From an uncultured Clostridia bacterium (GTDB lineage: Bacteria > Bacillota > Clostridia > Christensenellales > Borkfalkiaceae): a stretch of DNA of 64,000 nt. A program made the translations under genes and the position numbers. Positions 44,220 through 52,827 of this stretch are shown piece after piece. Location: the NCBI GenBank assembly GCA_944338165.1, contig CALVLN010000002.1, positions 186,001-250,000 on the forward strand. The letters are read 5' to 3'. Within the stretch, counting starts at the first letter, position 1; each line of letters begins with the position of its first letter. The notes beneath the pieces are model-generated. The model saw only the letters and a program-made list of their open reading frames with translations. It had not been told where the DNA came from and ran no database searches.

Positions 44220-45118
44220 ATTGCCCCCAATGCGGAGAGAAGATCCGCCTTCATGGCGAGGCATGCCTGCCGCGCCGCATCGTAATAGGACCCGCCGATC
44301 TTCCGATACGCGCAAAGGATCCCGCGGGAATTGTTGACGATGCCGCCCAAGCCCCGCCCGTCAAAGCAGCAGCGCAGCATCTGCGCATTGCCGCCCTGCG
44401 CCCCGTATCCGGGGATGAGGAAAAAGGTATGCGGGAGGCGTTTGCGCAGGATGGCGGCTTCCTCGGGATGGGTGGCCCCGACGACCGCGCCGACGGCAGA
44501 ATATCCGTACGTGCCCACCGTGTCCGCGCCCCAGCGCTCCACCATGTCGCCCATGCACTCATACACGGTACGGCCGTCTTCCAGCTTCAAGTTCTGCAAT
44601 TCGCCGGAAGAGGGGTTGCTCGTCTTTACGAGCACGAAGATCCCCTTCTCGCCTGCCTTGCACAGTTCGGCAAACGGCGCGATCCCATCCGTGCCCAGAT
44701 ACCCGTTGACGGTGAGCATGTCCGCGGGGAAAGCCTGCCGTTCCCTGCCGCCGACCTCCGTTGCGCCGAGGTACGCCGCCGCGTACTGCGCCGCGGTGGA
44801 GCCGATGTCGTTGCGCTTGCAGTCGGCAATGGTAAAGAGCCCCTTGCGCTTGGCGTAAGAAAGCGTCTCGCCGAAGGCACGCATGCCGTCTGCTCCGTAC
44901 GCCTCGTAATACGCGACCTGCACCTTGACGGCAGGGACGATGTCCGCGATATGGTCGATGAGCGTGCGGTTGAATTCCAGAATGGCATCCGCGGCGCCCT
45001 TGCAGTCGCGCACTTCCGCGCGCATGTCATCGGGAAGATACGCAAGCGTCGTATCCAGCCCGACCGCGGTGGGATTCTGCATGTCGGCGATGGCCTGAAT
45101 GAGACGGTCAATGATCAC
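44207..45118 (-). CDS. pyrF: Orotidine 5'-phosphate decarboxylase, type 2
   Basis: Final step to UMP. 303 residues, the longer type 2 form. The catalytic charged network is FTIADCKRNDIGSTAAQYA; upstream VGLDTTLAYLP and downstream PGYGAQGGNAQML are family blocks. Its start overlaps the end of pyrC by four bases (ATGA) and its end overlaps pyrK by 13. Confidence 0.96.
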   Translation of the reverse strand: MIIDRLIQAIADMQNPTAVGLDTTLAYLPDDMRAEVRDCKGAADAILEFNRTLIDHIADIVPAVKVQVAYYEAYGADGMRAFGETLSYAKRKGLFTIADCKRNDIGSTAAQYAAAYLGATEVGGRERQAFPADMLTVNGYLGTDGIAPFAELCKAGEKGIFVLVKTSNPSSGELQNLKLEDGRTVYECMGDMVERWGADTVGTYGYSAVGAVVGATHPEEAAILRKRLPHTFFLIPGYGAQGGNAQMLRCCFDGRGLGGIVNNSRGILCAYRKIGGSYYDAARQACLAMKADLLSALGAICAK

Positions 45119-46380
45119 AGTCGTTTCTCCTCATATTTGATTTCCCCGTCCACGACGGTATATTTAATCCTGCCGAAGACCTTGCGGCCCGCAAACGGCG
45201 TATTTTTCCCCTTAGAAACAAACCCGGCGGGATCGATGGTCCATTCTTCGTTGAGGTCGGCGACGGCGAGATCCGCAGGCTGCCCGACGGCGATCGAGCC
45301 GCCCGGGAGCGAGAGGATGCGCGCAGGCGCGGCGCTCATTCTGTCGGCGAGCCCGCTCAGCGTCAGATGCCCGCCCTTGACCAGCATGGTATAGGAGAGC
45401 GCAAACGACGTTTCCAGCCCGCTGATGCCGAACGCCGCGAGGTTGTACTCCACATTCTTATCGTCGGCATGGTGCGGGGCGTGATCGGTCACGATGCAGT
45501 CGAGCGTCCCGTCCTTCAGCCCCTCGATGACGGCGAGCCGGTCTTTTTCCTCCCGCAGGGGCGGGTTGACCTTGGTGTTCGTATCAAACTCCGCGATCGC
45601 CTCGTCCGTGAGCGTGAAATAATGCGGGCAGGTCTCCGCCGTCACCCTGACGCCGCGCGCCTTGGCTTCGCGGATGAGCTGTACGCCGCTGCAGGTGGAA
45701 ACGTGACAGATGTGCACGGGAAGGGAAAGGCTCTCCGCAAGGCAGATCTCGCGCGCGATCATGATATCCTCCGCCGCGCGGATGCTGCCCTTGAGCCCCG
45801 TCAGCGTGGAATAATATCCCTCGTTGCAGACGCCGCCGTCCACGAGCCCCTTGTCCTCGCAATGGCAGAGGCAGATAAGGCCGAAATCAGAAGCATATTG
45901 CATGGCGAGCGACATGATCTTGCTGTTTTCCACCGATTTTCCGTCCTCGGAAAGGGCGACGGCGCCCGCCGCCTTCATGGCGCCGATGGCGGCAAGTTCT
46001 TTGCCTTCCTGCCCTTTGGTGATGGCGCCGACCGGGTGCACCTTGCACAGCCCCACCTGCTTCGCGCGGGCAAGAATGTACGTGACGACCACCTTGTTAT
46101 CCGTGACGGGATTGGTGTTCGGCATGCAGCACAGCTGCGTCACGCCCCCCTTTACCGCCGCGCGGCAGCCGCTCTCGATATCCTCCTTCTTCTCAAAGCC
46201 GGGTTCGCGCAGATGCACGTGCATATCGATAAAGCCCGGAAAGACGGTAAGCCCTTCAAGGTCGATCGCGTCTTTCCCCGCGATGCGGGGCGCGATCTCG
46301 GCGATGATGCCGCCCTCCGTGCGGATGTCCGCCTTGCGGACCCCGTCGGGAAAGACGACGGATGCGTTTTTGAATATCAT
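45115..46380 (-). CDS. pyrC: Dihydroorotase
   Basis: Zinc amidohydrolase that cyclises carbamoyl aspartate. 421 residues. The metal sites are FIDMHVHLREPG, the HCEDKGLVD segment, HICHVSTCSG and IVTDHAPHHADDK; the C-terminal beta part completes the amidohydrolase fold. One base separates it from pyrB. The form with HxH plus DHAPH is the class I Bacillota type. Confidence 0.96.
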   Translation of the reverse strand: MIFKNASVVFPDGVRKADIRTEGGIIAEIAPRIAGKDAIDLEGLTVFPGFIDMHVHLREPGFEKKEDIESGCRAAVKGGVTQLCCMPNTNPVTDNKVVVTYILARAKQVGLCKVHPVGAITKGQEGKELAAIGAMKAAGAVALSEDGKSVENSKIMSLAMQYASDFGLICLCHCEDKGLVDGGVCNEGYYSTLTGLKGSIRAAEDIMIAREICLAESLSLPVHICHVSTCSGVQLIREAKARGVRVTAETCPHYFTLTDEAIAEFDTNTKVNPPLREEKDRLAVIEGLKDGTLDCIVTDHAPHHADDKNVEYNLAAFGISGLETSFALSYTMLVKGGHLTLSGLADRMSAAPARILSLPGGSIAVGQPADLAVADLNEEWTIDPAGFVSKGKNTPFAGRKVFGRIKYTVVDGEIKYEEKRL

Positions 46381-46381
46381 A

Positions 46382-47302
46382 TCAGAGTTCCTCCTTGGTG
46401 AGCAGGAAGAGGACGGCCATACGCACGGCGACCCCGGAAAGCACCTGCTCTTCGATGCGGCTCGTCTCCCCGTCGATCAGCGCGCTCGTAAGTTCCACGC
46501 CGCGGTTGACGGGGCCCGGATGCATGACAAGCGCCCCCGGCTTTGCGTATTGCATGACCGACTCGTTGATGCCGTAGTATTTTGCGTATTCCCCGAGCGA
46601 GGGAAACAGCCCGCCGTGCTGACGTTCGAGCTGGATCCGCAGCCCCATGACCACATCGGCGCCTTCCACGGCCGCCTCGCGGGAGGAGCAGATCTTGGCG
46701 CCCATGCGCTCGATCCCGTCCGGGATCAGCGTTCTGGGTGCATACATGCGCACGTTTGCGCCCATCTTGGTCAGGCCGAAGAGGTTGCTTTTGGCAACGC
46801 GCGAATGGCGGATATCGCCGAGGATGGCAACGGTGAGCCCCTTCAGCGCGGGAAAATTCTCGCGCATCGTGAGCATATCCAGAAGCGCCTGGGTGGGATG
46901 CTCGTTCATGCCGTCGCCCGCATTGACGACGTGGGCGCGTACCGTCTTTGCGAGCAGCCGCGGCGCCCCGCCCATGGGATGGCGGATGATGATGACGTCG
47001 TTGCGCATGGCGTCCAGCGTCTTGCCCGTATCCACGAGCGTCTCCCCCTTGGTGACGGAGGAGGAGTCGGCGGCGATGTTGACGACGTGCGCGCCCATGT
47101 ATTTTGCCGCGAGCTCGAAGCTGGTGCGCGTGCGGGTGCTGTTCTCATAAAAGAGCGTCGTCACGGACTTGCCCTGCAGATGCGGCAGTTTTTTGATGTT
47201 CTGGCGGAGCAGCTTCTTCATGCTCGCCCCCACCGTCAGGATCTCGTCGATCTCTTCGGCGGAAACGTCATACAGCCCGAGAAGGTCCTTGCGTTTCAGC
47301 AT
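46382..47302 (-). CDS. pyrB: Aspartate carbamoyltransferase, catalytic chain
   Basis: Condenses carbamoyl phosphate and aspartate. 306 residues: the carbamoyl-phosphate motif ENSTRTRTSFE, the HPTQALLD block and the HPGPVNRG loop are all intact. No regulatory chain pyrI accompanies it, so it is of the unregulated trimeric type as in bacilli. It begins within the end of pyrR (seven-base overlap). The carbamoyl phosphate synthase genes are not in the operon. Confidence 0.97.
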   Translation of the reverse strand: MLKRKDLLGLYDVSAEEIDEILTVGASMKKLLRQNIKKLPHLQGKSVTTLFYENSTRTRTSFELAAKYMGAHVVNIAADSSSVTKGETLVDTGKTLDAMRNDVIIIRHPMGGAPRLLAKTVRAHVVNAGDGMNEHPTQALLDMLTMRENFPALKGLTVAILGDIRHSRVAKSNLFGLTKMGANVRMYAPRTLIPDGIERMGAKICSSREAAVEGADVVMGLRIQLERQHGGLFPSLGEYAKYYGINESVMQYAKPGALVMHPGPVNRGVELTSALIDGETSRIEEQVLSGVAVRMAVLFLLTKEEL

Positions 47303-47835
47303 AATTTCTCCTTGGAAATGGACAGCGAATCTTCCTCCGCGCCCAGCTCTTTGAGGAATACGTTGACGTATTCCGTGCGCGAAGTGGGCACGTTTCTGCC
47401 CACGTAATCGGCGCGGACGGGCACTTCCCGCCCGCCGCGGTCGATGAGGACGAGCAGCTGGATGCGGCGCGGACGGCCGAGCTGAAAGATCGCCTCGATG
47501 GCGGCGACGGCGCTGCGGCCCGTATGCAGGATATCGTCGCAGAGGACGACCTTTTTGTCCGTGATGTCAAAGCCGAGCTGGTTTTTCACGGCGTCCGGCA
47601 CGAAATACTCGCTCACCAGATCGTCGCGCGTCATGCCGATGTCGATGCCGCCGCAGGGCACCTTTGCCCCCTGCGACTTGAAAAAATACTCGGAAATGCG
47701 GCGGGCGATGACTTCGCCGCCCCGCTTGACGCCGATGAGCACGACGTGTTCGAGCCCCTCGTTGCGTTCTTCGATCTCGTGCGAGAGACGGATGACCGTC
47801 CTGTGCAGGCTTGCACTGTCCATGATGGTTTTCAT
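47296..47835 (-). CDS. pyrR: PyrR, pyr mRNA-binding attenuation protein
   Basis: With UMP bound, PyrR stabilises an anti-antiterminator in the pyr leader and reduces operon transcription; the protein also has uracil phosphoribosyltransferase activity. 179 residues, type I PRTase fold: the PRPP-loop KVVLCDDILHTGRSAVAAIEA, the N-terminal RTVIRLSHEIEERN and GVKRGGEVIARR blocks are characteristic. First gene of the operon and downstream of a leader with a terminator that it is expected to control. Confidence 0.95.
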   Translation of the reverse strand: MKTIMDSASLHRTVIRLSHEIEERNEGLEHVVLIGVKRGGEVIARRISEYFFKSQGAKVPCGGIDIGMTRDDLVSEYFVPDAVKNQLGFDITDKKVVLCDDILHTGRSAVAAIEAIFQLGRPRRIQLLVLIDRGGREVPVRADYVGRNVPTSRTEYVNVFLKELGAEEDSLSISKEKLC

Positions 47836-47875
47836 TGTTTTCTCCTTTGCGCCGCATGCGCGGCCGCCTTTTTCC

Positions 47876-48010
47876 CAATCAAAAGAGGTCCCGCGGCAAA
47901 CCGCAAGACCTCTGTGAACATCGAAAAAATTGCCCGAATATTTCCCGTCTTGTCGGCATCACGGTACCGCTCTTAAAGAACCCGGATCGCGGAGCATTTC
48001 CGCCATATTC
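47876..48010 (-). promoter_or_regulatory. pyr operon leader with PyrR-type attenuator
   Basis: On the minus strand the leader contains TTCTTTAAGAGCGG and a small CGG...CCG hairpin with loop TACCGTGATG, which loosely resembles the PyrR-binding loop consensus (CCNGNGAGG) of B. subtilis. A strong terminator follows at its end: AGAGGTCTTGCGG with CCGCGGGACCTCT (13 pairs including G-U) and TTTTGATT. Terminator control is clear; the PyrR-binding element is divergent. Confidence 0.75.
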
Positions 48011-48018
48011 CGACATTG

Positions 48019-48047
48019 ATTATACCACGCGGAGGCGGAAAAGTAAA
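48019..48047 (-). promoter_or_regulatory. Promoter of the pyr operon
   Basis: TTTACT, 17 nt and GTGGTATAAT on the minus strand, about 185 bp before pyrR, leaving room for the attenuator leader. Confidence 0.75.
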
Positions 48048-48053
48048 GGGTTT

Positions 48054-48749
48054 TCATAAAATTTCCGTGAGGGAAAAATGCGCTTTGTCGCAGGACGTCA
48101 GATAGTACGTGATGCCGTTCTTTTCCGTGCGGATGGGGAAGTATGCGGTGCCGTGCAAGTGACCGAACACGACCTTATCCACCCCGTTCTCCTCAAACAG
48201 CTGCGTAAAGACGGTGTCTTCCTTTTTGAGGTTGAAAGGCGGATAGTGGATGAGCGCAAGCAGCACGTCCCCCTCCCGCCGCACCTTTTTCACCTCCTGA
48301 AAGGCAAGGCGGAAGCGTTCCCCCTCCCGCTTGTACAGGAAGAGATCGTGATCGGTATAATCGGCGCTCCCCGGGCAGGTCCAGCCGCGCGAGCCCGCCA
48401 CGACGACGTTGCCGATCCTCACGCAATCGTTCTGCAGAAAGAAGAAGGTATCGTCCGGGGCGGCGGCGCGCAGGCGCGTGATGCCCGGCCACCAAAAATC
48501 GTGATTGCCGCGGATGAAGACTTTTTTCCCCTTAAGCGGGACGAGCGAGCGCACGTCGTGCAGCCCCTCCTCAAAGCGCATGCCCCAAGAGGTATCGCCG
48601 CCGATGAGCACGATATCCTCGTCCGTCACCTTTTCCGCCCAATCGCGCTTGATTTTTTCGAAATGCCCGTCCCAATCGGCGCCAAAGACGTTCATCGGCT
48701 TGTCGCACAGCCCGGAAAGGTGCAGATCGCTGATCGCGTAAACTTTCAT
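48054..48749 (-). CDS. Metallophosphoesterase
   Basis: 231-residue calcineurin-like phosphoesterase with the five blocks in order: YAISDLHLSG (metal Asp and His), VLIGGDTSWG, FIRGNHDFWW, LALIHYPPF and VFGHLHGT. Related proteins hydrolyse phosphomonoesters or phosphodiesters; the substrate cannot be read from sequence. The ATG was placed at MKVYAISDLH because that is the family start; upstream in-frame codons precede the promoter. The leader is almost absent: the predicted transcription start lies only a few bases before the ATG. The pyr operon promoter lies just downstream of its stop. Confidence 0.9.
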   Translation of the reverse strand: MKVYAISDLHLSGLCDKPMNVFGADWDGHFEKIKRDWAEKVTDEDIVLIGGDTSWGMRFEEGLHDVRSLVPLKGKKVFIRGNHDFWWPGITRLRAAAPDDTFFFLQNDCVRIGNVVVAGSRGWTCPGSADYTDHDLFLYKREGERFRLAFQEVKKVRREGDVLLALIHYPPFNLKKEDTVFTQLFEENGVDKVVFGHLHGTAYFPIRTEKNGITYYLTSCDKAHFSLTEIL

Positions 48750-48758
48750 TTCCCGTAT

Positions 48759-48786
48759 AGTATACCACAGCGAAAGAAAAAAAGCA
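48759..48786 (-). promoter_or_regulatory. Promoter of the metallophosphoesterase gene
   Basis: TTGCTT, 16 nt and TGTGGTATACT on the minus strand. The start of transcription would fall about 3 bases upstream of the ATG, so the mRNA may be nearly leaderless. Confidence 0.55.
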
Positions 48787-48863
48787 AGCCGCCGCGCGGC
48801 GCGCGTGAGGCGGGATCGCGCGAGAATTTTTGCACTTTTCCGCATTTTCCACGGGAATTGCGC

Positions 48864-48892
48864 TTGACAGATGCGGGAAGATAAGATATAAT
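48864..48892 (+). promoter_or_regulatory. Promoter of tRNA-Gly
   Basis: A perfect consensus promoter: TTGACA, 17 nt, TATAAT, 12 bp before the tRNA. Confidence 0.93.
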
Positions 48893-48904
48893 AGGAACAC
48901 GAAT

Positions 48905-48979
48905 GCAGGAATCGCCTAGCGGTATGGCGTCAGCTTCCCAAGCTGATTCCGGCGGGTTCGACTCCCGTTTCCTGCTCCA
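48905..48979 (+). tRNA. tRNA-Gly (anticodon CCC)
   Basis: Complete cloverleaf with encoded CCA: acceptor GCAGGAA / TTCCTGC, anticodon stem TCAGC / GCTGA around TTCCCAA (anticodon CCC), T arm GCGGGTTCGACTCCCG. Decodes GGG. A copy of its 3' end and terminator lies 198 bp downstream, as is typical when a tRNA serves as an integration site. Confidence 0.97.
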
Positions 48980-48983
48980 AAAA

Positions 48984-49017
48984 AGAGATAAGGCTTATTG
49001 GCCTTATCTCTTTTTTT
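48984..49017 (+). terminator. Terminator of tRNA-Gly
   Basis: AGAGATAAGGC and GCCTTATCTCT form the stem, followed by T7, directly after the CCA end. Confidence 0.93.
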
Positions 49018-49156
49018 AACGGACTTAAACGGGAGTCGAGGGAGGAGGCGTTTGCGAGAGCAAACGGTTTGCACCCGAAAAAGCCCGACGACATGCAAGA
49101 ACGCTGCAAACTGAACAGCCCGGCGGGCTGTTCACCGGAGCGCGCCGCTATAGGCG
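49018..49156. other. Non-coding spacer with inverted repeats next to tRNA-Gly
   Basis: No believable gene. AAACGGGAGTCG at the left is the reverse complement of CGACTCCCGTTT in the tRNA T arm and of the same string in the downstream tRNA fragment, so the spacer is bordered by inverted copies. A perfect hairpin GAACAGCCC-GGC-GGGCTGTTC and a second, CGCGCC/GGCGCG, lie near the right end. Open frames on the minus strand here are antisense to tRNA sequence. Confidence 0.6.
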
Positions 49157-49222
49157 CGACTCCCGTTTCCTGCTCCAACAAGAGATAAGGCTTGCTTGCC
49201 TTATCTCTTTTTTAACGGACTT
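49157..49222 (+). repeat. Duplicated 3' end of tRNA-Gly plus terminator (att-like repeat)
   Basis: Twenty-one bases identical to the tRNA 3' end (CGACTCCCGTTTCCTGCTCC plus A) are followed by a near-copy of its terminator (AGAGATAAGGCTTGCTTGCC...) and of the next bases AACGGACTT. The original begins at 48959, so the period is 198 bp. The 5' two-thirds of the tRNA are missing. This matches an attachment-site scar left by an integrase acting at a tRNA 3' end. Plasmid or phage genes are no longer between the two copies. Confidence 0.75.
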
Positions 49223-49299
49223 GACCTTATCATTCCCGCAAAGATTTGATTTGAAAAGATTTTCGGAATGAAGAGAGGCCGGTAAACACGCGCCGTCGT

Positions 49300-50319
49300 T
49301 TATTTCCAATCTTGCATAAACTCAAGATAATACCCGATATATTCTTTGATTTTTTGGATCAAAGCGGCCTCATCTTTTACGGTCACATTGTCCAAATAAC
49401 CGATTTGCTTCGGAAAATATTTCTCTTTCCCGTTCCTGTTTCGCACCATCCCTTTTGTAGCAAAACGGCCGCTTTTTTGAATTCTTTCAATGAGTACCTG
49501 CTGCTGCGGGATATCCTCTTTCGGCATATCGTAGCAAAGGAAACGGATATTGATGTTCCTTTGCGGATCTCGTTCGCTTACAGGCAGGCAATCCCTGCTG
49601 CGGATCTCAAGTTTGGGAATAACTTTATCAAATCCCTTTTTTTCAACGCTCATATAAACATACGGATATGGGCCGGCTTTTGTAACAAAAAAACAGCATG
49701 CTCCGTGATATTCCGAAAGCTGCGGAATTACAGTTCTTGTAAAATACGAGATCCATTTCAGATAGTCGATATGCGTGCCGTCTCTTTCGGGTATCTGCGT
49801 GTTTTCGGTGGCGCGATATACATTGACGATATGTTCGGCATACTGGCGCAGAATGAGATTTTCCGACCCGGTATATTTTTCAAAGATCGGCAAGATCTCT
49901 CGGATGGAGAAAACACGCCATTGGTTTTTATCGTCCGCCCCTTTGACTCTCTCCTCCTCGTCCGAACGCACAACATCCGTCTTATAAAATATTTTATAAA
50001 TTTCGTTGTTCCGACACCATTTTTCAATACAGGCATCGTAACGCTTCAATTGTTCGTGCTCCTGCGAATAGGTCTTATCTTCGATGAACAATTCGGCGGT
50101 TTTATTGTCACGCAGCGTTAGCTGAACGGCAATATCGATATTACACCATTGCGCTTTAGAGCTTATGCGCATGACGTCGCCGAGATCAATGCCGCAAAAC
50201 GCCCGCACAAGATCGCCTGCGGCGCCTTTCAGTTCGGGATCGTCGTAATTTTCAAGCAGCCATCTCAAAAAAGCATCTTGAGAAAGTTCCCTCGTAGCAA
50301 AATCAAATAAGTTTTTCAT
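49300..50319 (-). CDS. PD-(D/E)XK nuclease superfamily protein
   Basis: 339 residues. The N-terminal FDFATRELSQDAFLRWLLEN and the core NIDIAV...AELFIEDKTYSQEHEQLKRY (D62, E80-x-K82, Q90, Y94) match the PDDEXK_4-like nuclease fold, whose members are often orphan or defence-linked. The C-terminal half (residues 150-339) has no motif I recognise. The gene is AT-richer than almost everything else in the window, a sign of recent transfer. GGAGGGTAAG precedes the ATG. It follows the UvrA-like gene by 30 bp with no terminator between, so they are probably co-transcribed. It lies between that ATPase and a tRNA att-like scar. Function, target and partner are inference. Confidence 0.75.
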   Translation of the reverse strand: MKNLFDFATRELSQDAFLRWLLENYDDPELKGAAGDLVRAFCGIDLGDVMRISSKAQWCNIDIAVQLTLRDNKTAELFIEDKTYSQEHEQLKRYDACIEKWCRNNEIYKIFYKTDVVRSDEEERVKGADDKNQWRVFSIREILPIFEKYTGSENLILRQYAEHIVNVYRATENTQIPERDGTHIDYLKWISYFTRTVIPQLSEYHGACCFFVTKAGPYPYVYMSVEKKGFDKVIPKLEIRSRDCLPVSERDPQRNINIRFLCYDMPKEDIPQQQVLIERIQKSGRFATKGMVRNRNGKEKYFPKQIGYLDNVTVKDEAALIQKIKEYIGYYLEFMQDWK

Positions 50320-50349
50320 CTTACCCTCCGTCGTTTTTCAAGCGTGCCG

Positions 50350-52827
50350 TCATAAAAATCTCCCCGTGCGGCTTTCGGGGCAGGCTTTGACCTCGTCGGG
50401 CGTACCGCAGACGACGAGCCTGCCGCCCGCCTCCCCTCCGTCGGGCCCCATGTCTACGATGTAATCGGCGCTGCGGATGACGTCCAGATCGTGCTCGATG
50501 ACGATGACGGTGGCGCCCTGCCGGATGAGCGTCTGAAAGACCCCCATGAGCGTGCGCACGTCGAGCGGGTGCAGCCCGATGGTGGGTTCGTCAAAGACGA
50601 ATACGCTGTCCGCCTGCGCCCGCCCCATCTCGTCGGCGAGTTTGAGGCGCTGTGCTTCCCCGCCGGAAAGCCCGGGCGTCTGTTCCCCGAGCGTGAGATA
50701 GCCGAGCCCGAGATCTTCAAGCACCTGCAGCCGTTCGCGCACGAATTTCATCTCCGCACAGGCGGCAAGCGCCGTGTGTACGTCCATTGCCATGAGCGCG
50801 GGAAGCGTATAGCGCTCCCCCGCTTTGTTCCGATAATGCACCATATGCGCCGCCTTGGCGTAACGCGCGCCGCGGCATTCCGTGCAGGGGATGTCCACGT
50901 CGGGCAAAAATTGCACGTCGAGGCTGATGAGCCCCGTGCCGTCGCAAACGGGGCAGCGCAGTCTGCCCGTGTTGTAGGAAAAATCGCCCGCCTTGTATCC
51001 CATCCGCCGCGCGTCTTCCGTCCGCGCGAAGATCTTGCGCAGTTCGTCGTGCACGTTGGCGTACGTCGCGACCGTAGACCGGACGTTGATGCCGATGGGC
51101 GTGGCGTCGATGAGTTTGACCTGCGAGATGCCTTCCGCCTCCACGCTTCTCACGTGTGCGGGCAGCTTTTTCCCGCTCAGCTTCGCCTGCAGCGCGGGGA
51201 CGAGGCTTTCAAGGATGAGCGTCGTCTTGCCGGACCCGGACACGCCCGTGACCGCGATGAGCCTGCCCTTGGGGAACCGCACTTCAAGCGGGTGCACGGT
51301 ATGGATGGCGTCTGTGGAAAGGCGGATGGACCCGAGGGAAAAAAGTTCCCCTTTTTCCGCCCTCGGGCGGAGCGGCGGAAGCCTTCTTTCCCCGAGAAAA
51401 GGCCCGATCTTCGACGACGGATCTGCAATGAGTTCGGACACGGTGCCCTGCGCAATGACGGTCCCGCCCCGCGCGCCCGCCTCGGGGCCCATCTCGATGA
51501 TGTGATCGGCGACGGAAAGGATCTGTGCATCGTGGTCGACGAGCACGACGGAATTGCCGTCGGCGACGAGATCGCGCATGACGCCGACAAGCCCCGCGAT
51601 GTTGACGGGATGCAGCCCGATGGACGGCTCGTCAAGTACATATAAGACGCCCGTGGTGCGGTTGCGGACGGCACGGGCAAGCTGCATGCGCTGCCGTTCC
51701 CCCGTGGAGAGCGTAGACGCCGTCCTCTCGAGCGTCAGATATCCGAGCCCCAGATCGAGCAGCCGCCGCGCCGCCGAAGAAAAGGACAGGCAGATGTTTT
51801 CCGCCATGGGGCGCATCTCCGCAGGCAGGGACATGGGTATGCCGTTTACCCAGACCGCGAGATCGGAAAGCGTCATACGGCACGCTTCGTCCAGAGAAAT
51901 GCCGCAGATCCGCGGCGCGCGGGCGGCGGCGGAAAGACGCGTTCCCCCGCAATCGGGGCAGACATCCTGCTTCAAAAACTTCTCCACCCGCTTCATCCCG
52001 CTCTCATCCTTGACCTTGGCAAGCGCATTCTGCACGGTATAGACGGCATTGAAATAGGTAAAATCGAGTTCCCCTGCCTGATTGGAACTTTTGGCTTTAT
52101 AGAGGATGTGCTTTTTGACCGCGGGGCCGTGATAGACGATCTCTTTCTCCGCAGCGGTCAGCGTGCGGAACGGCACGTCCGTGCGCACGCCCATCGCGCG
52201 GCAGACGTCCACCATGAGCGACCACATCAGCGAATTCCAGGGCGCCACCGCCCCTTCCTCGATGGTGAGGGATTCATCGGGCACCAGCGTAGCTTCATCT
52301 ACCGTCTGCACGATGCCCGTCCCGCCGCACGTCTTGCAGGCGCCCTGGCTGTTGAAGGCGAGTTCTTCCGCGGACGGCGCAGAAAAAACGGCGCCGCAGA
52401 CGGGGCAGACGAGCTGCTGCCCGGCGGCAACGGCGAGCGACGGCGCCAAGTAATGCCCGTTGGGGCAGCGGTGCTCGGCGAGGCGGGAATACATAAGCCG
52501 CAGGCTGTTCAAAAGCTCGGTCCCCGTGCCGAACGTGCTGCGGATGCCGGGCACAGCGGGTCGCTGATGCAGAGCAAGCGCAGCGGGAACGTATAAGATC
52601 TCGTCCACGTCCGCCCGCGCCGCCCCCGTCATGCGCCGACGCGTATAGGTAGAGAGCGATTCCAGATACCGCCGCGAGCCCTCCGCATACAAAACGCCCA
52701 GCGCCAGAGAGGACTTCCCCGACCCGGACACGCCCGCAATGCCGACGATCTCGTTCAGCGGGACGTCTACGTCGATATTTTTCAAATTATGTACCCGCGC
52801 ACCGCGGATCTCGATATAATCTGCCAT
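50350..52827 (-). CDS. UvrA-like ABC ATPase lacking the UvrB-binding domain (UvrA2 type)
   Basis: 825 residues against about 940 for UvrA. Two ABC modules: Walker A GVSGSGKSS and GVSGSGKTT, signatures STGERQRMQLARA and LSGGEAQRLKLADE, Walker B in YVLDEPSIGLHP and FVFDEPTIGLHP. Zinc-type pairs CPVC...CKTC and CPVCDGTG...CTECRG are present. After the first ATPase core the protein passes directly from HRCPNGHYL to the zinc segment, so the UvrB-binding insertion of true UvrA is missing. UvrA2-type proteins act in damage tolerance or drug resistance without UvrB. The start at MADYIEIRGARVHNLKN is the family start; the open frame continues upstream into a phage-gene remnant. Confidence 0.92.
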   Translation of the reverse strand: MADYIEIRGARVHNLKNIDVDVPLNEIVGIAGVSGSGKSSLALGVLYAEGSRRYLESLSTYTRRRMTGAARADVDEILYVPAALALHQRPAVPGIRSTFGTGTELLNSLRLMYSRLAEHRCPNGHYLAPSLAVAAGQQLVCPVCGAVFSAPSAEELAFNSQGACKTCGGTGIVQTVDEATLVPDESLTIEEGAVAPWNSLMWSLMVDVCRAMGVRTDVPFRTLTAAEKEIVYHGPAVKKHILYKAKSSNQAGELDFTYFNAVYTVQNALAKVKDESGMKRVEKFLKQDVCPDCGGTRLSAAARAPRICGISLDEACRMTLSDLAVWVNGIPMSLPAEMRPMAENICLSFSSAARRLLDLGLGYLTLERTASTLSTGERQRMQLARAVRNRTTGVLYVLDEPSIGLHPVNIAGLVGVMRDLVADGNSVVLVDHDAQILSVADHIIEMGPEAGARGGTVIAQGTVSELIADPSSKIGPFLGERRLPPLRPRAEKGELFSLGSIRLSTDAIHTVHPLEVRFPKGRLIAVTGVSGSGKTTLILESLVPALQAKLSGKKLPAHVRSVEAEGISQVKLIDATPIGINVRSTVATYANVHDELRKIFARTEDARRMGYKAGDFSYNTGRLRCPVCDGTGLISLDVQFLPDVDIPCTECRGARYAKAAHMVHYRNKAGERYTLPALMAMDVHTALAACAEMKFVRERLQVLEDLGLGYLTLGEQTPGLSGGEAQRLKLADEMGRAQADSVFVFDEPTIGLHPLDVRTLMGVFQTLIRQGATVIVIEHDLDVIRSADYIVDMGPDGGEAGGRLVVCGTPDEVKACPESRTGRFL

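Noticed and set aside
48916..49181. Open frames antisense to tRNA-Gly and its duplicated 3' end
   Set aside because: Their peptides contain the ETGVEPAG/GAGNGSRTR strings that arise when tRNA 3' ends are translated on the wrong strand.
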